NCBI GenBank assembly: GCA_914767715.1 | Contig: OU612070.1 | Coordinates: 4,481,501-4,545,500, forward strand | DNA from: Membranipora membranacea | Taxonomy: Eukaryota > Bryozoa > Gymnolaemata > Cheilostomatida > Membraniporidae | Length of the DNA: 64,000 nucleotides | Reading direction: 5' to 3' | Part shown: positions 33,772 through 45,575 of the stretch, in pieces | How positions within the stretch are numbered: the first letter of the stretch is position 1 | How the letters are laid out: every line of letters starts with the position of its first letter | Translations under genes and position numbers: made by a program | Notes under the pieces: model-generated | What the model saw: only the letters and a program-made list of their open reading frames with translations | Databases searched by the model: none | What the model was told of the DNA's origin: nothing

Positions 33772-35868
33772 ACTACTTATCCCAGACACTTTTTGAAATG
33801 TATTTAACAATAATTATATGTTATCCATCTATGAAAAAATCAAAAGCTCATGGTCACTTTTAATGTCAAGATCACTTCTAGCATAGCGTAGTAACAGTGG
33901 AAGCTGGTCTGTTGTAGTGCGGTCTAACAAAGAACTGCTCAAGGTAAAACAAGAATCATCAGCTGGAATCTAGTCCAGAGACAGAAAGGAAAATTCTTCT
34001 TTTGTAAGGTATGGTAAACTCTAATGTAAACGACTTCAGGTTGTATACATGAACTTGTATATCTTTGAATTCTAAAAAAAGTTAGGATATATCACTGCAT
34101 GAAAAATAACCATATGAGAACATTCATTATTCCGCTGTCACCAGGCACATAACAAAGAATTAAAAAAAGTGATAGTTACTATTTAACCTGTATTAGATTT
34201 TAAATGTAGTTACGTTTATTTTTCATCTCCTGTGACTGCAAAAATTAATGTTGGATTTTGTTTTTCTTGTGAACACTAGAAACTCGGTATACTGGCAAAA
34301 AGTTGAAAAAATATTACTTCTAATAAGCTAATTATTAATTAATTTAATGACCATTCCTGTACCTACAGCTTTAGGTCATTGCCTGCATGGCTATATAGTG
34401 ACAAATTTATACCAAGTTACCACTTAAAAATAAGACATCATAACTTGGACATTTATTGCACCATCTGATTTCGACAATCAGTTTTTGCAAATAATTTCTC
34501 ACTTCCTCAAAATTCAATGAATTGCAGCAGTAGTTTCAGATAATGTCAATAGCAACATAGCAGACAATGTAAGATGGCTGTCGAGCAACAAATGAATTAT
34601 AATTCGACCGATCATGTTATGTAAGAATATATTAAAGCTCAACTGACAAGTGCAGGGTCACCATATATCATTTTAAAGAGCTCGAAAATTTATATTAAGC
34701 TCGTAGGTTCTCAAGATGCTGACAAATGAGTTTTTTGAGAACTTTTAAAAAAATTGATATTCGATTTCAAAGTTTTCCCCCAACCATAAGCTCCAAGTCT
34801 GCAGTGGACGCAGTAAGCTACGAAATGATATCCAATCTCAAGTGATCTAGTAGAGTTAGGCATTTATGGATGAAATGTCTCTTTATTAGTCGTCCATGCC
34901 TAATTCCCTGCTCGGCTTTTCTGCTTCTGCATTCTGCAGGGGAGAAACCCTGTGAAGACCCCATCATTATTAAGAGCATTCAAATGATACAAAAAAAATA
35001 CATCTGTCATTTCTGCTTTAATGATTTGCATGATTTCTTCGAAATAGCGTGAATTCGTAATCAATGGTATTGAAATTTTTTTATGATTTTGATTTTTCTT
35101 TTGGCAGAAAATTTAAAGTAAACTCCAAATGATATACACATGACAATCAGCAATAAAACTGTAAGTTTTTGTGGATCATGGACCTGTTTTATAATGTCTT
35201 GCAACCAATTCCATTCACTCTGCCATCATGAATCGATAAAAATTGCAATGTCAATTTCTAATCCTTCACACAACCGATACAGATCAAAATTTTGTTGAGT
35301 AATTCCATTGACTTTATAATAAACCTGAAAGAGGCACTTTATTGTTGGCGACAAAACAATATTAGAAAGTGTAGAAGCCATGATACTATAATTGATTTAC
35401 TGTCCACAATCTAGGCTTTTTGTCCATAACCCGATCCATTTCTGTCGGATTTTATGTTTGAAAACTGCTGGACAATCAGCAGTATCTTGTTATCAACTTG
35501 ATGATATTTCATCTTCAAGAAGTTGTTTGCCTTAAATTTGTGTCAAAATGTTCACAATAACCCACTAAAACAATGGTAATTTTCAAACTCAGAAGCTGAT
35601 CAAAATTGATTGAGTTATCAACAACTAACTTGGTATATGAATTGCAAGTCAATGATAACATCAATGCTACCACACCATTCAATGCCGTTACGTTACACCT
35701 GGAGTATAAGGTCATTGCTCAATTAGAATTATGGATTTTTTCCTGACAAATGATGCAAAAGTTTACCTAAATGCATTCAGTCCCATTTTATCATCTGCAT
35801 AGATATTAGATTCATTGGGGGTGATTTGTACTAATGCAGTTTGTATAGCTGATTGAGTTTTTGTTTAA
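33772..35868. other. No gene recognised
   Basis: AT-rich sequence without recognisable exons or complete elements. Confidence 0.5.
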
Positions 35869-36245
35869 AGGGCAACCAAGGTTTCAAACAACTTCTCATT
35901 GATGGCCATTGATTAAAAGCAAATTGCACCTTCTGCATGGGGAAAAAGACAAAATATAATTTGGATGATTATTCAGCCAGAATTCTTGTGAAACATTCCT
36001 TCCATCAGGTACTCAAACTCAGCTAAAAGAGAAAACCACATAGCAGTTTCCTGATCCTGTTATTATTTGGCCTGTGCTCTATAATTATTACAGCAAAGTC
36101 TTGGAACCTCCCCTAAACTGAAGTGTTACCCAGCTTAGAGTCAGCAACTACTTTGAGTTTTGCATCGCGTAATGCACAAAGCTGATGCTGCCCAGCACAT
36201 TATTTGCTACCCATTAATGCATTGCTGCGAAACCTTGGTTGCCCT
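35869..36245. mobile_element. 377-bp MITE with TTAA target duplication
   Basis: The ends AGGGCAACCAAGGTTTC and GAAACCTTGGTTGCCCT are perfect inverted repeats, bounded by TTAA on both sides (35865-35868 and 36246-36249). TTAA duplication points to piggyBac or Kolobok-type mobilisation. It has no coding capacity and its ends differ from the 1.4-kb TTAA element, so it is a separate family. Confidence 0.88.
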
Positions 36246-36495
36246 TTAACCATGAGGAGTCAATATTAGGGAGGATCACCTAACCTTGAGAAGGCTTTAA
36301 AGGGGCCTTTAAATTAAAATACTAAATCCAAGGTGATATATTACACACTCATAATTCCATCTGTGCACAGCCACAGCCTGATCTGGATGACTGTGACTGA
36401 TCTTACATTGATTGAAAATCGGTGAGCTTGATGTGAACGATTAATTCACAAAGGAACAGCAGGTTTATAAATGAGAAGGTCTCCCACCTCAGTAC

Positions 36496-37086
36496 TGTCA
36501 CATACACTGTATGTGACACGCCTAGGTGCATGACTCTACATGAAGTTAGGCGTTGTATATTGCACTGTCATGGTTGCCATGGTCCTAATCTGATTAATTG
36601 TTATACTCTTCCGCATTTAATTCCATTTTTTGCACATTTCTAATTACCATCTAAATGCAGAGGTGGGCCATCAAAATAATGACGTATCATCCCACCCGTT
36701 TCTATTTTTACGACCTATTTATACAGGTCAGTATAAAGAACAGTGGTTTTTGCTCTGAAGAATCAGTTACAATTGCCAGTTACAATTGCGATTTACAATT
36801 GCCAGTTACAATTGCCAGTTACAATTGCGAGTTACAATTGCCAGTAACAATTGTCAGTTACAATTAGCAGTTACAATTGCGAGTTACAATTACGAGTTAC
36901 GATCGGGAGTTACGTGTGACAGTTACAACTTGGCGTTGCAATTTATCAGTTGCCTGGGGTATCTGCCCCAGGGTGTAGTTCAGTAATAAAATCATCAAAC
37001 TGCCGAAAAACTGCATTCAGTATTATAAAGTAATCTCATATGAACTCTGGCAGCAGTGAAATGTCGTGATATTTCTCGATCCGACA
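36496..37086 (+). repeat. LTR 1
   Basis: 591 bp starting with an 11+1+11 palindrome (TGTCACATACA, C, then its reverse complement) and ending GATCCGACA. It contains a 12-bp repeat array at 36764-36930. Confidence 0.88.
36764..36930. repeat. 12-bp tandem array inside LTR 1
   Basis: About 13 units of a CAGTTACAATTG type (with GAGTTACAATTG variants), drifting toward the right end. ORFs here are repetitive translation only. Confidence 0.9.
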
Positions 37087-37105
37087 ATTGGTGCCCCGAT
37101 GGTTC
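37087..37105 (+). promoter_or_regulatory. Candidate primer-binding site of the LTR element
   Basis: ATTGGTGCCCCGATGG follows the LTR directly, as a tRNA primer-binding site should. The same sequence follows LTR 2 at 38698. The primer tRNA is not identified. Confidence 0.55.
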
Positions 37106-38106
37106 GGACTCATGCCTTCAGAGTGAGACTGATGCTGCTGTAATCAAATAGACAAGGGAAAGGAAGAAACATCAAAAAGTAAAAGGAGCAACTCAAAAAA
37201 AAAATAGAAAAAAGCTGGCAGTCAGTTCAAGTAATACGGAGAATGTGTATGCTGCAGACAACTTAAAAAAACACAGGATTAAACCTATGCGCCACAAAAC
37301 ATGAGCATGTTGGCATAATCAAAGATCTTCTCTGACCGATCAGCTGAACTAGAGTCATCTACCAAACCAATGTATAAGGTTATCGATCAACTACCAAACC
37401 AACGCATAAGGAGATCGCTCAACTACCAAACCAACGATAGAGAGATCATTCGACTACCAAACCAACGTATATGGTGATCAACCAGTACCTTAGAAGGCGG
37501 CTTCAAAAGACCTGAAGTGTATTCTAAAAGGTATGCTGTTATATCTATAAACCACAAACCATTCTCATAGCATCGTCACTTTCATGCATGCTGGGAGAGA
37601 AAAGCAACTATCACATACCATAGAGATCAATTAAGAACATCCTACGCCGATGAATATGTCACAACAGCAGTGTAACACAAGCCGAGCGCAATCATCTCTC
37701 TTCGACACTGGCGATTATATTTCTGCATGGGAGTAACATTCCAACAACCGCTGATGATTATATCTTATACCTTCAACTGTTCATCGGACCTAAGCAAATC
37801 TAGGGTTCTTAGGCTATATTGAGGATATTGAGTGACAGAGGAACAAAGTGTTTATTTTTTTTTATGAACCTGAAGCAAATTTGAGGTTCTTCAGCTTTGG
37901 AAGGGAAATATGTAATTGTTTGGTATGTCATAATGAAACGCTTTTGTAGAGGTATATGAAATTTTTGTCTTTGAGAGTGTATTCTGTTTTTGCATTGTCT
38001 TATAAATGCTGTTTCTTATATTTGTTAGCTTTGATCTGTTATCATCCTAAATTGTGACTGCTTTCTATTAAGCGATTGAGGACAATCGCAACCAGGGGGG
38101 TGCATG

Positions 38107-38697
38107 TGTCACATACACTGTATGTGACACGCCTAGGTGCATGACTCTACATGAAGTTAGGCGTTGTATATTGCACTGTCATGGTTGCCATGGTCCTAAT
38201 CTGATTAATTGTTATACTCTTCCGCTTTTACTTCCATGTTTTGCACATTTCTAATTACCATCTAAATGCAGAGGTTGGCCATCAAAATAATGACGTATCA
38301 TCCCACCCGTTTCTATTTTTACGACCTATTTATACAGGTCAGTAAAAAGACCAGTGGTTTTTGCTCTGAAGAATCAGTTACAATTGCGAGTTACAATTGC
38401 GAGTTACAATTGCCAGTTACAATTGCCAGTTACAATTGCGAGTTACAATTGCCAGTTACAATTGTCAGTTACAATTAGCAGTTACAATTGCGAGTTACAA
38501 TTACGAGTTACGATCGGGAGTTACGTGTGACAGTTACAACTTGGCGTTGCAATTTATCAGTTGCCTGGGGCATTTGCCCCAGGGTGTAGTTCAGTAATAA
38601 AATCATCAAACTCCCGAAAAACTGCATTCAGTATTATAAAGTAATCTCATATGAACTCTGGCAGCAGTGAAATGTCGTGATATTTCTCGATCCGACA
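38107..38697 (+). repeat. LTR 2
   Basis: 591 bp, nearly identical to LTR 1, including the palindromic start and the 12-bp array (38375-38541). It is preceded by CCAGGGGGGTGCATG, which may contain the polypurine tract. Confidence 0.88.
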
Positions 38698-38952
38698 ATT
38701 GGTGCCCCGATGGTTCGGACTCATGCCTCCAGAGTGAGACTGATGCTGCTGTAATCAAATAGACAAGGGAAAGGAAGAAACATCAAAAAGTAAAAGGAGC
38801 AACTCAAAAAAAAAATAGAAAAAAGCTGGCAGTCAGTTCAAGTAATACGGAGAATGTGTATGCTGCAGACAACTTAAAAAACACAGGATTAAACCTATGC
38901 GCCACAAAACATGAGCATGTTGGCATAATCAAAGATCTTCTCTGACCGATCA

Positions 38953-39036
38953 CCGAAAAACTGCATTCAGTATTATAAAGTAATCTCATATGAACTCTGC
39001 CAGCAGTGAAATGTTGTGATATTTCTCGATCCGACA
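38953..39036 (+). repeat. LTR 3, 3' end only
   Basis: 84 bp matching the last part of LTRs 1 and 2, starting CCGAAAAACTGC and ending GATCCGACA. It is followed by the GTAC target duplication. The rest of the LTR and most of the second internal region were deleted together. Confidence 0.85.
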
Positions 39037-40250
39037 GTACTACTACAAACATTATTTATAAGTTCAAATGTCCGTAAATCATTCAACAAAATGTGAAAGG
39101 GTCTTAGCTTGTCATAGTTATCTTGTATTTGTATTGTTTAATCTGCTACCAATGAGCTCATTATCTATATGGTACACAGTGTTGCTTTATTGTCTGGTAC
39201 TCAACTGTTTTGCTCAATCTCTGAAATGATATTGTTGATGACAGCAGACATTGATGTTACATTGTCATTGAGCAGTGAAATGTCCTGTGATATTGAACTC
39301 TACCACTTTCTCACATTGTGAAATCATTATTTGCTTGGTGATTGAAACCTATCTCTCTTGTAACAACTGCTTAATAATAATAAAAAAATCCGTTATAGTA
39401 TGTACACTTATTACAAATGAAGCTGTCACCCTCTATGAACAGATTCATGCCTATTATGCCTTTGAACTATGTCATGTAAATTAGATCCAATGGGGATTAT
39501 TCACACTCATACAGGTTTAAGAGCAGCTAAAGCTTGTGTTTTACCAATAGTTTATAGTAGGTGCTATTGGCTTAATCCATAATCATATCATTAAGAAGGC
39601 CATTATCATGTCTGCAGATCAAAATACTTGGGTCCAAGGCTACATATTACACTCACATATTATATCCATCTGAGCACAACAACAGCTGAGCTGAATGAAT
39701 AAAAGTGAGGTGACTAATTTTACATTGATTGAAAATGGGCTTGACACGTATGATTAATTCACAAAGGAACAGCAGGTCATCAACCTCAGTATTATTACCA
39801 TAGACATAGTCTATGACTATTACAATCATACTCTATCACTACAAATTTTGAAGGGCTTAAAGCTTCTCATATGTACTAATCTTGTATTTGAATTGTTATA
39901 ATTTTTGCACTCCTTCGATGTTAGAGCTTTATCTAAAATTATCAAAGAGTTGCAGATTGTCTAAATGGTACCAAATTCCTTTAACTTCAGAGTAACCAGC
40001 TGGTTTATTCAATTTCTAAAATTGTTTTGATGACGTCAGTGATCTTGGAAGTTATTTATTGTTATTTTTGCAGTGAAATGATCTTTAATATTGGACTCAA
40101 ATACTTTCCTTCTTATTTGAATAAGTGTTTGCATTGTGATTGAAATAATCAATATCCATTTTGATATGTAATTTCACCGGTTAAAAAAATCTAAATAATA
40201 TACATTTATAAGTAGAATTAATTTTATCATGATTGAAGGTTGTTCATAAC

Positions 40251-41103
40251 TGGAACCCTCGAAACCAATCATTATCTTGCAAAAAAGCAGCTTTGCGAGT
40301 TATTGTTTCTGTCGCGCGGTTCAATAAACTGTTCAACATATAACTTATTGGGGCAGACACAGAGTTTAGGTCAAATCCCATGAATGGTCTAGCAGAGCAT
40401 CACGGTGCCACAGTGAGCTGTGAGGGATAGCCACTCCTGTTTCGCAGCTCACTGACACTTCCTGGTGATTTAGGCAGAAAATTTGGAAAAGCTGTCACTC
40501 AAGTTCTGAGACTATCACAGTAAACCATTAACTGACCTGAGAAAATATTGGGCTGTTCGATGCATTGGAATACTTCACAGTTTGCGCTGAGCTCGCAGGT
40601 TAAGTTAGCGCTTAGCTGTGCAAAAAACCCGGTAGTCTTGCTGAGCAACTATGATCGAAAGGCAGCAGCTCATGAGGTCTGGGTTCAAGTCACTGCGGCA
40701 GTTTTTGAAGTTTGACCTAGAGCTTAATCTATGGAAATAGATTCATATTTCAAGGGCAAGCCAAGAGGTGACAATTCAGCTCCAACTCCAACTCAAAATT
40801 TACATTGAAACGCAATGAATTTTACATTTCCCCTGCTTCTTATCCTACATGATTTATTTCTTTTCATCACAAGCATTCTATTTTATCCATCCGTTTAGCC
40901 CAATAAAACAAAAGAAGCCAACTGATGCTTAGCATGGCGATCACAGTTAATTATGGTAGATAGTTGTTCTTTGATCATGGGAAAGGTTATGAGCAGGTAC
41001 AAAACAGGATTTCATAATACAGTGTCAACGTTCATATTTATATTCATCAGAACGTATAAAGAATCGTACCGTACTCGGATTGCCAAAGGAGCTAGAAAGT
41101 ACA
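40251..41103. other. Intergenic upstream of the SLC16-type gene
   Basis: No exon recognised. A GGGTTCAAGTCAC stretch near 40681 resembles a tRNA B box but no matching A box or fold is visible. The promoter of the downstream gene should lie here, without a clear TATA box. Confidence 0.45.
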
Positions 41104-44100
41104 ATGTCTGTAAAACAGAAAGAAGCTTATGGAAATGCGAATATAATTGTGAAAGGAACTGAAGAGAAAAGTGAACATGGTCAAGAAGGTAAAGATCCTC
41201 AGGATGAGCAAGACTTTGTAGATGGAGGTGAGTGAGAGGATATAGGGAAAGGTTAACTTTAATAACCTGAATGTGGTCTTATTTTCACAGATCTGTAATT
41301 TGTAATTTATTTCAGTGTAAGATCAATCAGATAGTTTTCACCTCAAAGTCACAATTCACGCCTTCAATGGAGAGAGAGTTATCACTCCTAGGGTACGGTA
41401 TCAAAGAGGATGAGGATGAGAGGAAGCCTTTTACAGAATGTAGGCTATGAAGAATGACCTCACAGCGGACAAGTCTGCACCCTTAACCTTTTAATCCACT
41501 CTCGACTCTTGGATGTACTTCAGTTATAAAAATATTGCTGTTCAATTATTTTTTGTCATGAACCAAATCTTTATTTATTAGGATATGGTTGGGTGATTGT
41601 TGCGAGCTGTTTTGTATTTATCATGATTGCAAATGGGATGACTGTATCCTTCGGTGTCCTGTACGCTGACCTTGTTACAAAATTCAACACAAGCAGAACA
41701 GCAACTATGTGGTTACTCTCAGTTCAAGCTGGAATTAGAAGTATTTCTGGTAAGTATACATTGGTGATCCCCTAAAGGCCACTGGCCAAAAAGCCACTGG
41801 CCATAAAGCCACTGGCTAAAAAAGCTGCTGGCCATAAAGCCACTGGTCAAACAGCCAATGGTCATAAGGCCACTGGGAAAAAAGCCACTGCCCAAAAGGC
41901 CATCGGCCAAAAAGCCACTGGCCATAAAGTCGGATATAAACTTTCCACTGACATGTTTTTTAGGCCCGTAAAACAAAATTCTAGCTCTTGATATGCCTTT
42001 CATCGATGATTTATTATATTTACTCACTGATTCCCATTTTAGTAAAGTTAGAAAAGATACCACCCACCCTTTGCAAATAACTATTTTAAATGACTCCACC
42101 CGGACATCTTCTCACAGATTTTCTCTGTACCGTCACCCCCAATTAATACATTAAAATGTATCTTGATGGAACTTTTTTTACGGGCTCAAAAACATGTCAG
42201 TTGAAAGTTGATATCACACTTCTATTATGTAACCATTAAACCAGTGGTTTTTTGGGCAGTGGCTTTTTGTCCAATGTCCTTATGGGTAGTGGCTTTTAGA
42301 CAAATGGCCTTATGACCGGTGGCCTTTTGGCTAGTGGCTTTATGGCCAGTGGCTTTTTGACAGCATCCTTTTGACCCGAAATCTATACATTGCTTGGGTA
42401 GAGTTTTTTTGTATAGATGTGACTTTTTATGGTAGCCTCAAGTGCCATTATCTACACGGTCCTAATAGACTGATCATATTCTTCCTGTGCAGGAGTTGTC
42501 TTGACAACATCAATGTGGTCACAACTCTTGACCAAACAACATGAATCAGTAAGATATGAAACATGAATCAAATACCAATGTGTGCTGTGTTTGTTTTAGG
42601 AGTTTTGGTGAGTGGTTTGATAAACACTTATGGAGCACGGTTTGTTGGGGTCACAGGATCGTTACTTGTAGCATTTGGAACACTGATATGTGCTCATGCT
42701 CCCAATATATATGTCTTATACATCTCATATGGTTTTATCAATGGTGAGTTCCAATTCATTGAATCAAGGCTTCAAAAAAGACATCAATTTAGTAATATTA
42801 TCATTGTAAAATATACATGCCCGGTAAATCCAATCAATAATATTATATGGTTTGTTTGTGACTAGTGAAGGCCGCTTATGCTTTTTACTCCAGGTATCGG
42901 AATCAATATGCTCATACAGACTGGTACTGTCATTTCAACCCACTATTTCAAACAAAGGAGAGGCCTCGCAGCTGGCATTATATCAACTGGAAATGGGTTT
43001 GGGATTCTAACCTTCCCTCTCATAACATCCTACTTGCTTGACAAATTTGGTATCAGTGGCACATTTTATCTGTTAGCTGGAGTCACCTTGCAAGGAGTTG
43101 TTTTCGGTTTCGCAATCATTTCACCCAGTGAAGCACTCCGTCTAAAAATGTCCCATCAGCTACTTCATAATTGGCACGACCTTCACAATCAGATGAGGAA
43201 AGGATTCACAATGCTCTATGATATTGGATCACACTTCATCACCACTTCTTCACAGATGTTGGGAGTACAAAGTGAAGTATTTGACCATAGCACTCCTGCT
43301 CATGATGAAAGCTATCCTGTACAAAACCAAGTTAGTCCCCTGAAGACAATAAGAACAAGGGAAAGTGACAACATTCAGGGGCCTCATAAGTTTTTAGATA
43401 ATATGAAGCTGGTCCTGAGACAAGCTGTAGACATCAAACTGCTCCGCAATCCTGTATATTTAATATTTTGCATGAATTCAGCGTCCCTACGATTTTGCAC
43501 TGTAGCACCAATCGTTTTATTACCTGCCAGAGCATCTGCCTTAGGTCTCACTGCAGAGAATGGAGCTCTCCTGGTCTCAATAGTTGGATTGAGCAGCATA
43601 GTAGGACGCATTTTCTATGGACTGACAGCAGACACCTCAGCTGTGAGGCCATATTGCCTCTATTTGTATGTATCTACGTTCTTAGGGGCTGGCCTCGTCT
43701 CGATTGTGAATTTCGGTGAGAAATTCTATCATCAGGCTATCTATGCAGGCACCTTTGGTTTCTTTTTTGGTGAGTGACAGAATAGAACTGATAAGTTCCA
43801 GTTTTTTCCTTATCTGCTGCTGTTCAATATCAAAAACAGTCAACTTAGTAACATGGTAACATTATTAACACAGACAACAAGTATTTCCACTTTCCCTGAT
43901 TACAGGGCACTAAGTTCTGTCCCTAAGTGAGTGTTGTCCCTAAGTGTTGTCCCTAAGTGAGTGTTGTCCCTCAGTGTTGTCCCTAAGCCTGTATAAGTAG
44001 AACTTACCTGTCAAGTACATCATTTTCCATTTCTAGACTAACCCCTGTTTGCTAGTAAGACAATTGTTCTCATTATATAATTTCAGCTCAACTGCCAAAC

Positions 44101-45047
44101 TCAAATAATGTAAGCTTGTGGCTGTAAGTGCATGCGCTTAAGGCAGGACTTGTGGGGTTCTTATTATTAGAAGATAGACATCACCATGTTTGTGTCCTGT
44201 CTTCATATAGGTTTAGATGCATTGAGAACATACTTAGAGTCCTGTTCATGATTGTAATGTTTTCTCTCATGGTATCAGTGATTGTCATTGACAGGGGCTC
44301 CCTTTAGCTTGAGATATATGGTGTTAGCTGACCTTATAGGAGTAGAGAGAATAGTGACCGCATCTGGAATGCTCTCCCTGACAGATACAGTATTTATCCT
44401 TCTTGGTCCAAGTGTAGGAGGTGAGTAACTCCATAACATTGATCTCACAGCATTTTACTGTTTGAGGGTCCCGCTGCAGTCTACTGACTACTAAGCACTG
44501 TGTCTCGGATTACCAATCCTGCCTAAAAACTGAGAGCAACTTGGCACAAATTATGGTGACCGTTTCCTTTGTTTCTCAGTCTTTGGACAGAGACAAAAAC
44601 TTTATAACCAACAAAACTTAATCTAAAATTAAATCCTAAATGCATTATTCGGTCTCATTTTTATGTATATCTATATATCATTATCCCTTAGATACCCTTT
44701 GCCCCCTAGATGCTTCCTTTCTAGAGGTTCCTCTTAGTGGACACAGGATGATACTTGTCTGAAAGGCAAACACTTTTGATGACATGCTTTGAAATGTGCC
44801 TTCGAATTTTACACAATTAGATGACTGAATTGATCCGTTATTTTATGTTACAGCATGGCTGTATGAGGCGACAGGTAGCTATGATGTGACATATGCTGTA
44901 TTGGGATCTTCTTTCATATTCGGTGGAGCCGTCCTCCTTCTTATTCCTCTTGTGGAAAAATTCCGTAATCGCTCCAGTCATGATAATGTAGAACATGGAA
45001 AAGAAGCAACCACTGTTAACAATGGTGGTGGAAATGCAAACAATTAA
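41104..45047 (+). CDS. SLC16-type monocarboxylate transporter-like protein, 6 exons
   Basis: Exons: 41104-41227, 41582-41749, 42600-42743, 42894-43769, 44295-44420, 44854-45047. All introns are GT-AG and phase 1; the sum is 1632 nt (543 residues plus stop). The N-terminus is hydrophilic and acidic and runs into DGGYGWVIVASCFVF, the family hallmark at the start of the first membrane helix. Later segments (GIISTGNGFGILTFPLITSY; YAGTFGFFFGGAPFSL; LADLIGVERIVTASGM; LLGPSVGAWLYEATGSYDVT) fit a 12-helix major facilitator fold with a long hydrophilic loop in exon 4. Family members move lactate, pyruvate, ketone bodies, thyroid hormone, aromatic amino acids or other small molecules, often with protons. 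The substrate is not deducible; I do not see the charged pair expected in the eighth helix of classical lactate carriers. The start is the first ATG of an exon whose donor joins in phase. Confidence 0.92.
41777..42370. repeat. Foldback element in intron 2 of the SLC16-type gene
   Basis: The left arm is a degenerate tandem array of GCCACTGGCCAAAAA-type units (41777-41935). The right arm is its inverted counterpart (about 42240-42370). Inner sequences also pair (TTTCCACTGACATGTTTTTTAGG near 41942 against the complement near 42180-42215). The transcript could form a long imperfect hairpin. Termini and target duplication are not clear. Confidence 0.8.
43911..43987. repeat. TGTTGTCCCTAAG tandem repeat in SLC16 intron 4
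   Basis: Five to six short units alternating TGTTGTCCCTAAG and the same plus TGAG. It lies just after the donor of exon 4. Confidence 0.85.
44458..44610 (+). mobile_element. tRNA-SINE fragment in SLC16 intron 5
   Basis: This matches the B-box region and body of the SINE at 8055-8310: GTTTGAG, CTGCAGTCTACTGACTACT, CTGAGAGCAACTTGG. The A-box head is missing. It ends in an A-rich AACCAACAAAA tail. Confidence 0.7.
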
Positions 45048-45372
45048 TATTATGAAGATGAAGTCGTAGATGCCTGTCCGTAACAGGAGCCTGTATGTAA
45101 CAAGTACCTAGATGTTTATTATGCTTCCTTTATTACTTTTTTCCTATTTTTGTCAGTGTAAACACACGGTGTTAATTACATGTAGTTGTAGCAAGTCATG
45201 TTATATAACTTACAAAGGTCTTTTTATCCCGAATCAAAGTAGCAGACAACTCTAAAAATCAAGATGCAAATAACCTTCACCAGTAGGCGACATACTCAAC
45301 AATGGAAATCCAAGGTATAAGTTTTAGTTTTTCACCACAGGGCAGTCTGCAGCCTCTCCAACACATGGCTGC

Positions 45373-45378
45373 AATAAA
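45373..45378 (+). promoter_or_regulatory. Candidate polyadenylation signal of the SLC16-type gene
   Basis: AATAAA lies 326 bp after the stop codon inside the dispersed repeat. It is positioned as in the SLC5 copy. Use is inferred. Confidence 0.4.
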
Positions 45379-45575
45379 CTGAATTGAGTTGAGAAGCTAT
45401 CGTAATCTCAAAGAAGATGCTTATTTTTTTTTTTTTACTTTGTATTGTCATTCTCCATCATCTTTAGGAATGTTTTTCATGCAGTGACAGAACAAAAAAG
45501 AAAAAATTTAAGCGGAGAGAAAAAGAAAAAATACTCAAGTAACAAGAATTAATAGGATATAAAGTGCTTTGATAG

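Larger units (their letters stand above)
36496..39036 (+). mobile_element. Non-autonomous LTR element in tandem LTR-internal-LTR-internal-LTR form
   Basis: LTR 1 is 36496-37086, LTR 2 is 38107-38697 (both 591 bp) and LTR 3 is a truncated 38953-39036. The 4-bp duplication GTAC bounds the whole (36492-36495 and 39037-39040). Each full LTR starts with TG, ends with CA, and is followed by TTGGTGCCCCGATGG, which looks like a primer-binding site. A G-rich tract precedes LTR 2. The internal region (37087-38106) encodes no gag or pol; it has about four units of a 35-bp repeat (CTACCAAACCAACG) at 37345-37485. The second internal region is cut short and joins LTR 3 directly. This is a TRIM-like element that became tandem, probably by LTR recombination. 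Confidence 0.85.
36320..40250. repeat. Diverged tandem duplication of about 0.75 kb split by an LTR element
   Basis: 36326-36492 matches 39621-39795 (shared ATTAATTCACAAAGGAACAG), and 39041-39600 continues in parallel with about 39800-40230 (shared GCAGTGAAATG, ATCTTGTATTTG). The LTR element at 36496-39036 is inserted in the first unit. The copies are diverged and the outer limits approximate. Confidence 0.65.

Noticed and set aside
33445-33863. ORFs drawn through the N gap
   Set aside because: They consist mainly of unknown residues; the flanks are inverted copies of each other.
36764-36930. CRISPR-like repeat array
   Set aside because: The 12-bp units are contiguous without unique spacers, in an animal LTR; it is an ordinary tandem repeat.
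40640-40700. tRNA-like B box GGGTTCAAGTCAC
   Set aside because: No matching A box or stem structure at the right distance; probably chance or a very old SINE remnant.
42493-42548. Possible extra exon of the SLC16-type gene (GTGCAG acceptor, GTAAGA donor)
   Set aside because: It would end in phase 0 while the next exon needs phase 1, and exon 2 joins exon 3 directly with family-like sequence across the junction.
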